This document shows positions 6,864-7,005 of a stretch of DNA of 7,005 bases, in pieces. Both the position numbers and the translations under genes were made by a program. The stretch's first letter is position 1. Each line of letters starts with the position of its first letter. Source of the DNA: Verrucomicrobiota bacterium (GTDB lineage: Bacteria > Verrucomicrobiota > Verrucomicrobiia > Verrucomicrobiales > DEV007); contig JAQCER010000171.1 in NCBI GenBank assembly GCA_027618625.1, forward strand, positions 1 to 7,005, given 5' to 3'. Under the pieces are notes generated by a model. The model made no database searches, was not told where the DNA came from, and saw only the letters and a list, made by a program, of their open reading frames with translations.

Positions 6864-7005
6864 AAGAGGGCATTGTTCACACTAGCCGCTCTCAGACGTT
6901 TCTCAAGTCATCACCATGTTCGCCTGAGCCCTAGTTAAAACGGCAGGGCTTACGCATTAAAACAGCTAGAAAACATGGAAAATAGACAGCTGCATTACAG
7001 AAATT

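Noticed and set aside
6879..6906. TTGAGA (6906-6901) and TAGTGT (6884-6879), 16 bp apart on the minus strand, as a promoter for DUF1501
   Set aside because: The -10 element matches the consensus poorly and the match is within chance expectation, so it was not called.
6927..6950. Inverted repeat AGCCCT/AGGGCT with a 12-base loop upstream of DUF1501
   Set aside because: A six-base stem with a long loop and no T-run is common by chance; there is no evidence that it is an operator or terminator.

Overview
The window holds six protein-coding genes on about 7 kb. They look like ordinary chromosomal DNA of a Planctomycetes-Verrucomicrobia group bacterium, and Verrucomicrobiota is my favoured guess. 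The basis is a Tat-exported DUF1501 protein, a Tat-exported Gfo/Idh/MocA oxidoreductase, a free-standing DsbD N-terminal-like protein, a discoidin-domain lipoprotein, moderately GC-rich coding sequence, and no convincing Shine-Dalgarno sequence before any of the six starts. I saw no rRNA or tRNA gene, CRISPR array, transposase or attachment site.

Layout from left to right. A secreted MORN-repeat (YwqK-like) protein lies on the minus strand and runs off the left edge, starting at 877. A 78-bp divergent spacer with a possible leaderless promoter follows. Next on the plus strand is a secreted DsbD N-terminal/ScsB-like protein (956-1900). After a 130-bp AT-rich gap come three tightly spaced plus-strand genes: a four-helix DoxX-like membrane protein (2031-2543), a Tat-signal Gfo/Idh/MocA oxidoreductase (2577-4115) and a coiled-coil/discoidin lipoprotein (4148-5242). 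A strong perfect hairpin (5274-5303) separates these from the convergent DUF1501 gene on the minus strand (6863-5403). The last 142 bp upstream of DUF1501 show no recognisable gene.

All six products appear to be exported or membrane-bound: one Sec signal with a MORN protein, one Sec signal with a thiol-redox domain, one inner-membrane DoxX-like protein, two Tat substrates and one lipoprotein. The most suggestive unit is the DoxX-like/Gfo-Idh-MocA/discoidin-lipoprotein set, with gaps of 33 and 32 bp. It could be a cell-envelope module in which a cofactor-preloaded sugar oxidoreductase passes electrons to the membrane while a lipoprotein holds glycan. That is inference from gene order and family knowledge. 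Nothing in the sequence proves a new system.
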